A stretch of 64,000 nucleotides of DNA from Bubalus kerabau. Lineage: Eukaryota > Chordata > Mammalia > Artiodactyla > Bovidae. Shown piece after piece: positions 1 to 10,733 of this stretch. Each line of letters starts with the position of its first letter. Within the stretch, counting starts at the first letter, position 1. The DNA is taken from contig NC_073633.1 of the NCBI RefSeq assembly GCF_029407905.1, positions 29,402,501-29,466,500 of the forward strand, written 5' to 3'. A model generated the notes under the pieces. It ran no database searches and had not been told where the DNA came from. It saw only the letters and a program-made list of their open reading frames with translations. Made by a program: the position numbers and the translations under genes.

Positions 1-1599
1 TGCAGCATCCCTCCCTCCTCACAGCACAACTGAACAAGTGAGCCTAAAAAAAAAAAAAAGTGTCCACCACCACCCCCCTTGTGTCAGGGCAGAAATCAGA
101 CACTGAAGAGACCAGCAAACAGAAGAAGCTAAAACAGAGGGAACCGCCTTGGAAGTGACAGCTGCAATAGATTAAAACCCTGTAGTTGGTACTGACTACA
201 TAGGAAGGGGCCTATAGATGTTGGGAAATATAAGCTGGACCAAGGAACTATCTGACGATGAACTGACCCCACACTACCCACAACACCAGAGAAAGTCCTA
301 AATATATTTTTACTATTTTTAAGATGATTCATTTTTTTTAACTTCTTTAAATTTTTAAGTACTCTATTACTCCTTTAATTTTCATTTTTATAACCTACTA
401 TTACTTTTCAAAAAAAAAAGACCCTATGTTTTAAAGCAAACTTCATATGTGTGTATATATATATATATATATATTTAATAATTTTTGTGACTTTGTTTTT
501 TTATTTTACTTTTTATTTTCTTTAATATTGTATTTTTGAAAATCCAACTTCTCTAGATTTTTAATCTTTGCTTTTTGGTATTTGTTATCAAATTTCTACC
601 TTTAAGAACCCAATTTTCAGTACCCATTTTTACTTGGAAGCGAGATTACTGGCTTGACTGCTCTCTCCTCCTTTGGACTCTTCTTTTTCTCCACCAGGTC
701 GCCTCTGTCTCCTCCCTTCCCCTTCTCTTCTCTACCCAACTCTGTTAATCTCTCTGTGTTCCAGATGGTGGAGAACACTTAGGGAACTGATTACTAGCTG
801 GATCTGTCTCTCTCCTTTTCATTTCCCCCTTTTATCCTCCTGGCCACCTCTGTCTCCTTCCTGCCTCTTCTCTTCTCTGTATAACTCCATGAACATCTCT
901 GAGCGGTCCAGACTGTGGAGCACACATAAGGAAGTGATTACTGGCTAGCTTGCTCTCTCCTCTTTTGATTCCACCTCATCTCATTCAGGTCGCCTCTAAC
1001 TCCCTCCTCCCTCTTCTCTTCTCCATGTAACTCTGTGAAACTCTCTGGGTGTCCCTCACTGTGGAGAAACTTTTCGTCTTTAACCTAGATGTTTTATCAA
1101 CGATGCTGTATAGGAGAAGTCTTTAGACTACTGTAAAAATTAGACTGAAAACCAGAAGCAGGAGGCTTAAGTCCAAATCTTGAGAACACCAGAAAACTCC
1201 TGACTCCAGGGAACATTAATCAATAGGACCTCATCAAATGCCTCCATACCTACATTGAAACCAAGCACCACCCAAGGGCCAACAAGTTCCAGAGCAAGAC
1301 ATACCACACAAATTCTCCGGCAACACAGGAACACAGCCCTGAGCCTCAATAAACAGGCTGCCCAAAGCTACTCCATAACTATTGACATCTCATAACTCAT
1401 TACTGGACACTTCATTGCACTCCAGAGAGAAGAAATCCAGCTCCACCCACCAGAACACCGACACAAGCTTCCCTAACCAAGAAACCTTGAAAAGCCACTG
1501 ATATTACCCAACCCACAGCGAGGAAACTCCACAATAAAGAGAACTCCACAAACTGCCAGAATATAGAAAGGCCACCCCAAACGCAGCAATATAAACAAG

Positions 1600-2514
1600 A
1601 TGAAGAGACAGAGGAATACCCAGCAGGTAAAGGAACAGGATAAATGCCCACCAAACCAAACAAAAGAGGAAGAGATAGGGAATCTACCTGATAAAGAATT
1701 CCGAATAATGATAGTGAAAATGATCCAAAATCTTGAAATTAAAATGGAATCACAGATAAATAGCCTGGAGGCAGGATTGATAAGATGCAAGAAAGGTTTA
1801 ACAAGGATCTAGAAGAAATAAAAAGGAGTCAATATATAGTAAATAATGCAATAAATGAGATCAAAAACACTCTGGAGGCAACAAATTCTATAATAAGGGA
1901 GGCAGAAATAGGATTAGTGAACTAGAATATAGAATGGTAGAAATAAATGAATCAGAGAGGAAAAAAGAAAAACGAATTAAAAGAAATGATGACAATCTCA
2001 GAGAACTCCAGGACAATATTAAACGCTACAACATTCGAATCATAGGAGTCCCAGAAGAAGAAGACAAAAAGAAAGACCATGAGAAAATACTTGAGGAGAT
2101 AATAGTTGAAAAGTTCCCTAAAATGGGGAAGGAAATAATCACCAAAGTCCAAGAAACCCAGAGAGTCCCAAACAGGATAGACCCAAGGTGAAACACCCCA
2201 AGACACATATTAATCAAATTAGCAAAGGTCAAACACAAAGAACAATATTAAAAACAGCAAGGGAAAAACAACAAATAACACACAAGGGGATTCCCATAAG
2301 GATAACAGCTGATCTTTCAATAGAAACTCTTCAGGCCAGAAGGGAATGGCAAAACAAACTTAAAATGATGAAAGAAAATAACCTACAGCCCAGATTACTG
2401 TACCCAACAACGATCTCATTCCAATATGAAGGAGAAATCAAAAGCTTTACAGACAAGCAAAAGCTGAGAGAATTCAGCACCACCAAACCAGCTCTCCAAC
2501 AAATGCTAAAGTAA
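1600..2514 (+). pseudogene. L1 ORF1 relic (RNA-binding chaperone protein)
   Basis: The start fits ATG at 1600 (MKRQRNTQQVKEQ...), and the frame is broken into three readable pieces: 1600-1812, 1934-2191 and 2188-2514. The middle piece is rich in Lys/Glu and has the coiled-coil to RRM transition typical of L1 ORF1p (IRIIGVPEEEDKK). The last piece has the C-terminal domain pattern (ITADLSIETLQARREW). L1 ORF1p trimers coat L1 RNA and help target-primed reverse transcription. At least two frameshifts or stops make this copy non-functional. Identification rests on the order next to ORF2 and on similarity to the relic at 40198-41140. Confidence 0.85.
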
Positions 2515-2575
2515 TATTCCCTAGACAGGAGACACAAAAATGGTGTATAAACTCGAACCCAAAACAATCAAGTAA

Positions 2576-4826
2576 ATGGCAATGGGATCATACTTATCAA
2601 TAATTACCTTAAATGTAAATGGGTTGAATGCCCCAAACAAAATACAAAGACTGGCTGAATGGATACAAAAACAAGACCCCTACATATGTTGTCTACAAGA
2701 GACCCACCTCAAAACAAGGGACACATACAGACTGAAAATGAAGGGCTGGAAAAAAGATATTCCACGCAAATAGAGACCAAAAGAAAGCAGGAGTAGCAAT
2801 ACTCATATCAGATAAAATAGACTTTAACATGAAGGCTGTGAAAAGAGACAAAGAAGGACACTACATAATGATCAAAGGATCAATCCAAGAAGAAGATATA
2901 ACAATTATAAATATATATGCACCCAACATAGAAGCACCGCAATATATAAGACAAATGCTAACAAGCATGAAAGGGGAAATTAACAATAACACAATAATAG
3001 TGGGAGACTTTAATACCCTACTCACACCTATGGATAGATCAATGAAACAGAAAATTAACAAAGAAACACAAACTTTAAATGATACAATAGATGAGTTAGA
3101 CCTAATTGATATCTATAGGACATTTCACCCCAAAACAATGAATTTCACCTTTTTCTCAAGCGTACACGGAACCTTCTCCAGGATAGATCACATCCTGGGC
3201 GATAAATCTAGCTTTGGTAAATAAAATAAAATAAAATAATTCCAAGCATCTTTTCTGACCACAATGCAGTAAGATTAGATCTCAATTACAGGAGAAAAAC
3301 TATTAAAAATTCCAACATATGGAGGCTGAACAACACGCTGCTGAATAACCAATAAATCACAGAGGAAATCAAAAAAGAAATCAAAATATACATAGAAATG
3401 AATGAAAATGAAAACACAACAACCCAAAACCTGTGGAACACTGTAAAAGCAGTGCTAAGGGGAAAGTTCATAGCAATATAGGCATACCTCAAGAAACAAG
3501 AAAAAAGTCAAATAAATAACCTAACTCTACACTTAAAGCAACTAGGAAAGGAAGAAATGAAGAATCCAAGGGTTAGTAGAAGGAAAGAAATCTTAAAAAT
3601 TAGGGCAGAAATAAATGCAAAAGAAACAAAAGAGACCATAGCAAAAATCAACAAAGCCAAAAGCTGATTCTTTGGGAGGATATATAAAATTGACAAACCA
3701 TTAGCCAGACTCATCAAGAAACAAAGGGAGAAAAATCAAATCAATAAAATTAGAAATGAAAATGGAGAGATCACAACAGACAACACAGAAATACAAAGGA
3801 CCATAAGAGACTACTATCAGCAATTATATGCCAATAAAATGGACAACATGGACGAAATGGACAAATTCTTAGAAAAGTACCACTTTCCAAAACTGGACCA
3901 GGAAGAAATAGAAAATCTTAAAAGACCCATCACAAACACGGATATTGAAACTGTAATCAGAAATCTTCCAGCAAACAAAAGCCCAGGTCCAGACAGCTTC
4001 ACAGCTTTGAATTCTACAAAAATTTAGAGAAGAGCTAACATCTATCCTACTCAAATTCTTCCAGAAAATTGCAAAGGAAGGTAAACTTCCACCTCATTCT
4101 ATGAAGCCACCATCACCCTAATACCAAACCTGACAAAGATGCCACAAAAAAAAAAAAAAAAAAAAAAAAAAAACTACAGGCAAATATCACTGATGAACAT
4201 AGATACAAAAATCCTTAACAAAATTCTAGCAATCAGAATCCAACAACACATTAAAAAGATCATACACCATGACCAAGTGGGCTTTATCCCAGGGATGCAA
4301 GGATTCTTTAATATCCGCAAATCAATCAATGTAATACGCCACATTAACAAATTGAAAAATAAAAGCCATATGATTATCTCAATAGATGCAGAGAAAGCCT
4401 TTGACAAAATTCAACATCCATTTATGATTAAAAAAAAAAAAAAACTCTCTAGAAAGCAGGAATAGAAGAAACATACCTCAACATAATAAAAGCTATATGT
4501 GACAAACCCACAGAAAACATTATCCTCAATGGTGAAAAATTGAGAGCATTTTCCCTAAAGTCAGGAACAAGACAAGGGTGCCCACATTCACCACTACTAT
4601 TCAACATAGTTTTGGAAGTTTTTGCCACAGCAATCAGAGCAGAAAAAGAAATAAAAGGAAATCCAAATTGGAAAAGAAAAAGTAAAGCTTTCACTGTTTT
4701 CAGATGACATGATCCTCTACATAGAAAACTCTAAAGACTCCACCAGAAAATTACTAGAGCTAATCAATGAATATAGTAAAGTTGAAGGATATAAAATCAA
4801 CACACAGAAATCCCTTGCATTCCTTG
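2576..4826 (+). pseudogene. L1 ORF2 relic (endonuclease and reverse transcriptase), 3' truncated
   Basis: ORF2 begins with the L1 endonuclease start (ATG 2576, motif LNVNGLNAP, then CCLQETHL). Other endonuclease pieces follow: VGDFNTLLTPMDRS near 3000 and SRIDHILGDKSSF near 3180. The RT region is recognisable from 3839 (NKSPGPDSF) through 4139-4465 (HHDQVGFIPGMQG, SIDAEKAFDKIQHPF). Many stops and frameshifts interrupt it. Two A-runs inside coding sequence are expanded compared with the second L1: 28 A at 4146-4173 and 15 A at 4430-4444. The frame is lost at the BovB junction before the RT domain is complete. Confidence 0.88.
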
Positions 4827-5066
4827 GCCACCTGATGTGAAGAACTAACTCATTGGAAAAAACCTTGATTCTGGGAAAGACTGAAGGTGGGAGAAGAAGA
4901 GGGCAACAGAGGATGAGATGGTTGGATGGCATCACCGATTCAATGGACATGAGTTTGAGTAGACTCCAGGAGTTGGTGATAGGCAGGGAGTCCTGGTGTG
5001 CTGCAGTGCATGGGGTTGCAAAGAGTCAGACACAGGTGAGCGACTGAACTGGACTGAACTGATCTG
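4827..5066 (+). mobile_element. BovB LINE 3' end fused to L1
   Basis: From TTGGCCACCTGATGTGAAG to the (ACTGAACTG) tail this is the standard BovB 3' terminus. It carries the GAGGATGAGATGGTTGGATGG and GGTTGCAAAGAGTCAGACAC blocks that recur at 6100, 27000, 46700, 50100 and 60100. It joins the L1 without any intervening host sequence, and 1-3 bases (CTT/TT) could belong to either parent. Confidence 0.9.
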
Positions 5067-5411
5067 AAAGACCAATAATTCACACATATTTTTAACTGAT
5101 TTTTAATTCAGACATTTCTGAATTTCCTTAGTCCATTCCTCTAGTTTAATCTAATCACCAAATGATAAAGATTTTGGTGGTTATATTTGTCTTCGATAAG
5201 AAATTTAAATCCAAATTTTCAGGGATAAGAATGTTTTTGATGAGCAATAGCTCTAGACATGGTCTATGAACCTAAAGAAATACTTTCTTGGAATGAGTGT
5301 TTCCCCTCTAAACCTACACCTGTGCTGCCACAATACTAACCCCTTCCTGTCTGTGAAGGCAGTTCCCTACCCTGGTCCCTACAGCAGGTGGATGTATCAA
5401 TTAGAACTCTG
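5067..5411. other. 3' flank of the TRAV14 pseudogene
   Basis: No gene is seen. 5305-5352 contains a block (CCTACACCTGTGC..CCACA..CTAACC..CTTCCTGTCTGT) that recurs in the same orientation at 7448-7497. This points to a duplicated V-gene flank. Confidence 0.5.
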
Positions 5412-5450
5412 GGTTTTGGTACAGGTCCCTCCTACATGCCTCTCACTGTG
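5412..5450 (-). promoter_or_regulatory. 23-RSS of the TRAV14 pseudogene
   Basis: On the minus strand, heptamer CACAGTG (5444-5450) is followed by a 23 bp spacer and nonamer ACCAAAACC (5412-5420, 8 of 9 to consensus). It directly follows the V exon. The signal looks fully competent for RAG cutting although the V exon is out of frame. Confidence 0.93.
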
Positions 5451-6527
5451 GGCTCACTCAGTGCACAGAAATACCCTGCAGAGTCCTCCAGCTGTGAAGC
5501 TGAGATGGTAAGTGATGAATTTGCTTGCCTTCTGGAAATTCAATGAGTAGCGACCTTCTGCGGCATTTGGCTTGTTATAAGAGTCCTGGGGAATGAAGAA
5601 GGTCATCACCCCACTGCTGTGTTGCTTGTACCAGAATAGACCATAAGTTGTATCACCAGTGTCATATGTGCAATCCAGGGTCGCAGTTTCTTTCTCCTGC
5701 ACTGACTTTGGTGGTTGGTCTTGAGTTACTTTCTGGGCAATACTGCATCCTAGAGGAAAAAATAGATAGAAGTAGACTGTAGCCATGAAATTAAAAAAAC
5801 ACTTGCTTCTTGGAAGGAAAGCTATGGAAAAGCTAGACAGTGTATTAAAAAGCAGAGACATTAATTTGCCAACAAAGATCTGTATAGTCAAATCTTTGGG
5901 TTTTCCAGTAGTCATGCATGGATGTCAGAGTTGGACCAGAAAGAAGGCTGAGTGCTGAAGAATTGATGCGTTCAAATTGTGGTGCTGGAGAAGACTCTTG
6001 AAAGTCCCTTGGACTGCAAGGAGCTCAAACTAGTTAATCCTAAAGGAAATCAACCCTGAATATTCATTGAAAGGACTGATGCTGAAGCTGAAGCTCCAAT
6101 ACTTTGGCCACCTGAGGCAAAGAGTAGACGTATTGGAAAATACCCTGATACTGGGAAAGATTGAAGACAAAATAAGGGTGCAGCAGAAGATGAGATGATT
6201 AGATAGTACCACGGACTCAATGGACCTGAATTTGAGCAAACTCCAGGAGATAGCAAAGAAGAGGGGAGCCTGGCGTTCTTCAGTCCATAAGGTTATAAAG
6301 AGTAAGACACAGCTTAGCTACTGAACAAAAACAATAGAGATTTATGAATAAGTGATGTTGATAAAGAAATTCTACTTTACACTCAGCTAGGCTTCCTTCC
6401 CAGGGTACCCTTAAGACTGCCTGTTCCTTTGGTCCTTAGGTCACAGAGGAAGCACAATCCCATCAAGACCATCCTTACCTAAACACAGTGAAGCCACGAC
6501 CACCTTCAGAAGGCTGGAGAGAAGCAT
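5451..6527 (-). pseudogene. TRAV14: TRAV14 (TRAV14/DV4-type) V gene, frameshifted
   Basis: T-cell receptor alpha (delta) variable segment. The leader exon is 6479-6527 (49 bp, MLLSSLLKVVVASLCL, donor AG|GTAAGG). The intron is 5751-6478. The V exon is 5451-5749 (acceptor CCTCTAG|GATG, L-part2 GCSIAQKVTQ). Conserved positions: first Cys in TLDCTYDT, Trp in LFWYKQ, then GRYSLNFQKASKFI. Near 5508-5516 the frame slips, most simply by a 2 nt loss or 1 nt gain. The downstream SASQLEDSAGYFCALSE block, with Cys104, is therefore read in another frame, and the original frame stops just before the RSS. Leader, splice sites and RSS look intact, so the frameshift is the main lesion. The framework resembles TRAV14/DV4, which in other mammals rearranges to both J-alpha and D/J-delta; that use here is inference. 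Confidence 0.9.
5772..6335 (+). mobile_element. BovB 3' fragment inside the TRAV14 leader intron
   Basis: A 5'-truncated BovB begins at GACTGTAGCCATGAAATT and runs to the CTGAACAAAAACAATA tail. It lies in the intron opposite to TRAV14 transcription and accounts for most of the 728 bp intron. The leader introns of the other TRAV genes here are 127-171 bp. Confidence 0.9.
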
Positions 6528-7624
6528 GTTTCAGCTCTTCCACTAGATGGAAAATATCTTCAATGTCAAGGCTTTGCAAGGTGAGGTGAGCTTGGCAGGG
6601 TGAGGGAAGAATTGCTGGGTATGTGCTGCTGCTGCCCCACAACAGGAAACAGGGGTGAGTTGATGTTGCAGGTTGAGTAGCAATTTGATGTAGTTAGTTC
6701 AGTAGCAAGTTGATGTGGGTTACATCAACTTCTGTATGAACCAGGTGAGAGTCCTACTCACCCCAAACTTCCTTTTGTTTTAACCAGTTCTTCAATAGAT
6801 AGCAATTACATCTTAAAATAAACACGAGTTAAATTTGATATTGCAAAGAAGGACCCCCCCCCCACACACACACACACACAATGCTGTATTGGGTCATTGC
6901 TTCTGTGAAAGAAATGAGTGAGTAGCTCCTATTTGAAAATATTATCTGTAATGTATTATGGAAATAATATAAGACAGACTAACTATGCATCCTCACCTCT
7001 GTGTTCAGTTCTTCCACCTAAGGTAGAAACAAATCACTTTATGGTAAGAAGGCAAAGCACTTTAGCTCTTTTATTCTGCCTATTGTTACAATAATGCTTC
7101 TCCTCACTATCAATATTTTCAGTTGCCCATCTTGGGGCCAAAGCAGGAAAATCGAATCATCCTTTTCTAAAGAGTTTAGGCTGAGGTTGCAGAGATTGAC
7201 TCCTGTCACAGAAATCCCCTTTTATTCTCTACTAATTTTGACAGTCCAGCTCTGTAGATATCTTAGTTTTGTCATTAGGTTCTCAAGCCTTTGAATTTAT
7301 ATTCATCCCATTAACTCAACTGGGACCGTAAACAAGCCATACCAAAGTGTTATATATCCTGTATGCCCAGCTCTAAAAGAAGTACATAGCAGGTGATCTC
7401 ATACACCTCCATAAGACAGCTAACCCTAAGATCACCATTGATTCCACCCCCAACCCTACACCTGTGCCACCACATCCCTAACCACTTCCTGTCTGTAATA
7501 AATCTTTGTGTATGAATATAACAGGAAAGCCATGCCTAGAGATATGACTCTACATCATGGCAAACAACAAAGACCCACTGCCTATCACAGCCTATTTCTT
7601 GATAAATTAGCCAAAATTTATCTT
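6528..7624. other. 5' flank of the TRAV14 pseudogene, no gene seen
   Basis: This should hold the V promoter region of TRAV14, but I recognise no specific element. A C-run followed by (CA)n lies at 6853-6881. 7448-7497 repeats the block seen at 5305-5352. 7530-7624 resembles 27920-28020, a paralogous flank. Confidence 0.5.
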
Positions 7625-7944
7625 CCCCCGATAGCTCAGCTGGTAAAGAATCCACCTGCAATGCAGGAGACCCTGGTTCATTTTCTGGGTCAGGAAGTTC
7701 CACTGGAGAAGGGATAGGCTACCCACTCTAGTATTCTTGGGCTTCCCCTGTGGCTCAGATGGTAAAGAATCTGCCTGCAATCCGGGAAACCTGGGTTCAA
7801 TCTCCGGGTTGGGAAGATCCCCTAGAGAAGAGAAAGGTTATCCACTCCAGTATTCTGGCCTGGAGAAATCCATGGACAGTATAGTCCATGGGGTCACAAA
7901 GAGTCAGACATGACTGAGTGACTTTCATTTCACTGTTCACTTCA
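7625..7944 (+). mobile_element. Bov-tA type SINE dimer
   Basis: Two tandem tRNA-Glu-like heads (TAGCTCAGCTGGTAAAGAATCC..CTGGTTCA and GGCTTCCCCTGTGGCTCAGATGG..GGGTTCAATC) are followed by the BovB-like tail GGTCACAAAGAGTCAGACATGACTGAG. The A/B boxes look like a pol III promoter, but the copy is a SINE and not a tRNA gene. Confidence 0.88.
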
Positions 7945-8289
7945 CATCTTCCTGTCTCAGTAATGACAGCCTCAGCAAAATTGTTTGAAGAACCTTTAGA
8001 TTTTGAAGTGGAATCTCTACTAAGTTTATTGGAACCACATACAATAGGAATTGTTCTCTAATTTAAAAACACCCAACTTTTTCTAACAACTGGTTGACTA
8101 AATATGAAATATCATTCATTTCTCTTCATATTATTTAAGTCTTTTAAACTTCTCAATTAAAGGATCTCATGGCTGTATTCTGTTACCCAAAATACATCCA
8201 TACCCAGAACAATTCTTTGGACAGTCTCATATCAAACTCTGCATTTGTATTTTTTTAATTTTTGGAATGAATTAGGTATGGGCGGGGGG
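7945..8289. other. Unique AT-rich spacer, paralogous to 28300-29930
   Basis: No gene. Text such as AGCCTCAGCAAAATTG, and further on TAAATATGAAATAT and TACCCAGAACAATTC, recurs with mismatches at 28316-28340 and 29760-29885. Confidence 0.5.
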
Positions 8290-8625
8290 TGCTTCCCTGG
8301 TAGCTCAGCTGCTAAAGAATCTGCCTGCAATGCAGGAGACCACAGTTCAATTCCTGGGTTGGGAAGGTGCCCTGGAGAAGGGATAGGCTACCCACTCCAA
8401 TATTCATGGGCTTCCCTGGTAGTTCAGTCAATAATCTGCCTGCAATGTGGGAAATCTGAGTTTGATCCCTAGGTGGAAAGATCCCCTTTAGAAGGGTGTG
8501 ACAACCCACTCCAATATTCTTGCCTGGAAAATCCCAGTGGACAGAGGAGACTTGGTGGGCTACAGTCCATGGGGTCGAGAAGAGTCGGACACAACTGAGT
8601 GACTAAGCACAGCACAGCACAGGAA
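8290..8625 (+). mobile_element. Bov-tA type SINE dimer
   Basis: Two tRNA-like heads (8290 and 8410) and one BovB-like tail ending GTCGGACACAACTGAGTGACTAAGCACAGCACAG. Same architecture as 7625-7944 and 10274-10590. Confidence 0.88.
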
Positions 8626-8829
8626 TGGGGAGTTTGTCGTTACAAAAGGAGAGCACAAGGGAGTTTTGGGGAGCTGTGAAACTGTTCCGTGTCATCCTGT
8701 GATGATTTCATGATCTCTACAATGGATTAAAATTCAAAATAAACAGAAATATAAATAAAAAATAGTCAAATTTTCTATGTAATTACTTAGGAATTAAGAT
8801 TTAAAGTACTGAACTCAAAATAGCAAAAT

Positions 8830-9570
8830 AGGAACCTTCTACCATCTTTTCACCCCACCAAAAACACCAATTTTCATAGTCATACTCCAAGGGAGCTTTG
8901 AGAAGTTCAGAAATCCAGCAGAGAAGTTCCAGCACACTGTCTGACGTCAGACACACTGAAGAGGGTTAGGGGAACAATTTCACATTACCTTCATCACTCC
9001 TCCCCTCAAAGCACACAGCTGGGCTCCAGGGGAAACATTCTTGACCTGCGATTTCTCCACAGAGGAAAGTGAGGGCCTGTGAGTGAGCATCTGCTCTCCA
9101 GCTTTGGGAGAACCTGCAGAAAAGACTCACCCCTTTCTCACCTCACCCAGAATACTTTGGTGTGCTTCTCAGCTGGGTAGTGGGGAGCACCTGGGAACAG
9201 CAGCCGTATCTCCAGGAGGGCATTAAAATGGACACGTTTCCTACAACCAAGGCGCTGGCTCCATCAGGACTGCCCACCAGTCCCTGGATGCCTTGCCTGC
9301 CAATCATCAAAAGTGGCCCAGGGATACCAGCCATCACACAACATCTGACTCAAACACCACCTCACCCTGTCACTGCTCCCAGGTCGCAAAGAACAGCCAG
9401 AGTGAGGCTTTGCAGATGCCTAGTGAGCATGTGCAGAAGGCGGCCCCACTCTGCTGGCCTGGAAGAAACAAGACAGGTGTAAGCAGCCAGCATCCCCCGA
9501 AGGAAAGGAAGAAAAAGGGAGGCTATCAACACCCAGACTGGCCTCCTAGGATCAAGAGAAGGCCATGAAG
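8830..9570 (+). other. GC-richer block, possibly an old L1 5' UTR fragment
   Basis: The base composition differs from the AT-rich surroundings. Short open frames (9162-9482, 9293-9568) show no recognisable domain. The opening (AACCTTCTACCATCTTTTCACC) and the repeated CTCC/CAGG texture resemble older mammalian L1 5' UTRs. That assignment comes from general appearance only. Confidence 0.3.
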
Positions 9571-10273
9571 TTTGCAGTAAATTGTCCAGACAGGAGAAAG
9601 CAAATACACCATTTGATTTGCAATCATTTGAACATGACATTTTCAAATCACTTTCTATCTTACTTTTCCTCAAATATACAAAAAATATATACTATTACTG
9701 GGCACTAAAGGAAAACACATGTCACATTTTCTCAATAAGAAAGTGGTCAATGCACATAAAGGGGATGTCAAACAATGTAAATTGTAATTTATTAATATTT
9801 CTCATAGAGCTATTTCAAAGCTGATGCTTGGAAACAGGACAATGAAATGGGAATGCTCAGTTCAATATTTAATATTAAGTGGAAAAAGATACTAATCAAG
9901 ATAGGAATTTATAAAAAGAGTAAACTGAATATTAGCAACATTGTGCGATCATAGAATTGTCAATATCATATTAATTATATAAAGCATTTTCTTATATTTG
10001 GCATGCAATTTGTATAATCAGAAAAATATGCTGTCTTCAAAGCACAATATTTTTAAAATCCATACATAATAAGGATTGTGATATGGATAACAGGGGGAGT
10101 ATTTATAGAAGAGGAGTCTGAATGGCAAAATTTAAAGTTGGTCTTACAATTTAAAAATAAATCAGTAAATTACTAACTCTCTTCAAGAATTCAGTAAGCA
10201 ACAGGTATCCAACAACATGTTCTAACCCTTTCTAGCTACCCTTAAGCCTAATATTCTTATCCAATGCTTTTTA
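9571..10273. other. AT-rich 3' flank of the TRAV13 gene
   Basis: No gene. The stretch around 9860-9960 (AATATTAAGTGGAAA.., AAACTGAATATTAGC) resembles 62205-62310 downstream of the other TRAV13 gene, so it is probably a duplicated V flank. Confidence 0.45.
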
Positions 10274-10590
10274 TGGCTTCCCTGATAACTCAGTTGGTAA
10301 AGAATTGCCTGAAATGCTGGAGACCCCGGTTCGATTCCTGCGTCTGGAAGATTCCCTGGAGAAGGGATAGGCTACCCATTCCAGTATTCTTGGGCTTCCC
10401 CTGTGGCTCAGCTGGTAAAGAATCTGCCTGCCATGTGGGAGACCTGGGTTTGATCCCTGTGTTGGGAAGATCCCCTGGAGAAGGGAAAGGCTACCCATTC
10501 CAGTATTCTGGCCTGGAGAATTCCATGGACTGTATAGTCCACAGTGTAGCAAAGAGTTGGACACGACTGAGTGACTTTCACCTTCTTTCA
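10274..10590 (+). mobile_element. Bov-tA type SINE dimer
   Basis: Two tRNA-like heads (GGCTTCCCTGATAACTCAGTTGG and GGCTTCCCCTGTGGCTCAGCTGG) and a BovB-like tail (AGCAAAGAGTTGGACACGACTGAG). It lies about 100 bp downstream of the TRAV13 RSS. Confidence 0.88.
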
Positions 10591-10694
10591 CATGTTTTTT
10601 ATGACTAGCACATCAGTTTCCACCTGCAGACAAACAATATAACATTTGTCATATTTGAAGGTTGCACCAAAGGAAGGTGGCTGCCCCAGTCACA

Positions 10695-10733
10695 GGTTTC
10701 AGTACAGACAGAAGATGCTTGGGAAGCACTGTG
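10695..10733 (-). promoter_or_regulatory. 23-RSS of TRAV13 (10.7 kb)
   Basis: Minus strand: heptamer CACAGTG (10727-10733), 23 bp spacer, nonamer ACTGAAACC (10695-10703, 7 of 9 to consensus). It abuts the V exon. Confidence 0.92.

Larger units (their letters stand above)
1..4826 (+). mobile_element. L1 LINE, decayed, 5' end outside the window
   Basis: A bovine-type L1 enters from the left edge inside its 5' UTR. The UTR matches the 5' UTR of the second L1 in this window (31650-32614 and 39582-40197). Relics of ORF1 (from 1600) and ORF2 (from 2576) follow in the usual order. The element stops abruptly near 4826 inside the ORF2 reverse transcriptase region, where the sequence changes to the 3' end of a BovB. 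No L1 3' UTR or poly(A) tail is present. A (TA)n run lies near 451-473. Confidence 0.9.

Noticed and set aside
673..948. Open frame in the L1 5' UTR (and the similar 32276-32506)
   Set aside because: It lies in CT-rich L1 untranslated sequence shared by both L1 copies, with no known L1 protein similarity.
7625..7700. tRNA gene candidates in the SINE heads (also 8290, 10274, 13104, 16033, 53402)
   Set aside because: They have A/B-box-like motifs but are followed by the Bov-tA body and BovB-like tail, and the cloverleaf is not conserved. They are SINEs.
9162..9568. Possible small host gene in a GC-richer block
   Set aside because: Two overlapping short frames, no domain, no splice or start context; the texture fits an old L1 5' UTR better.
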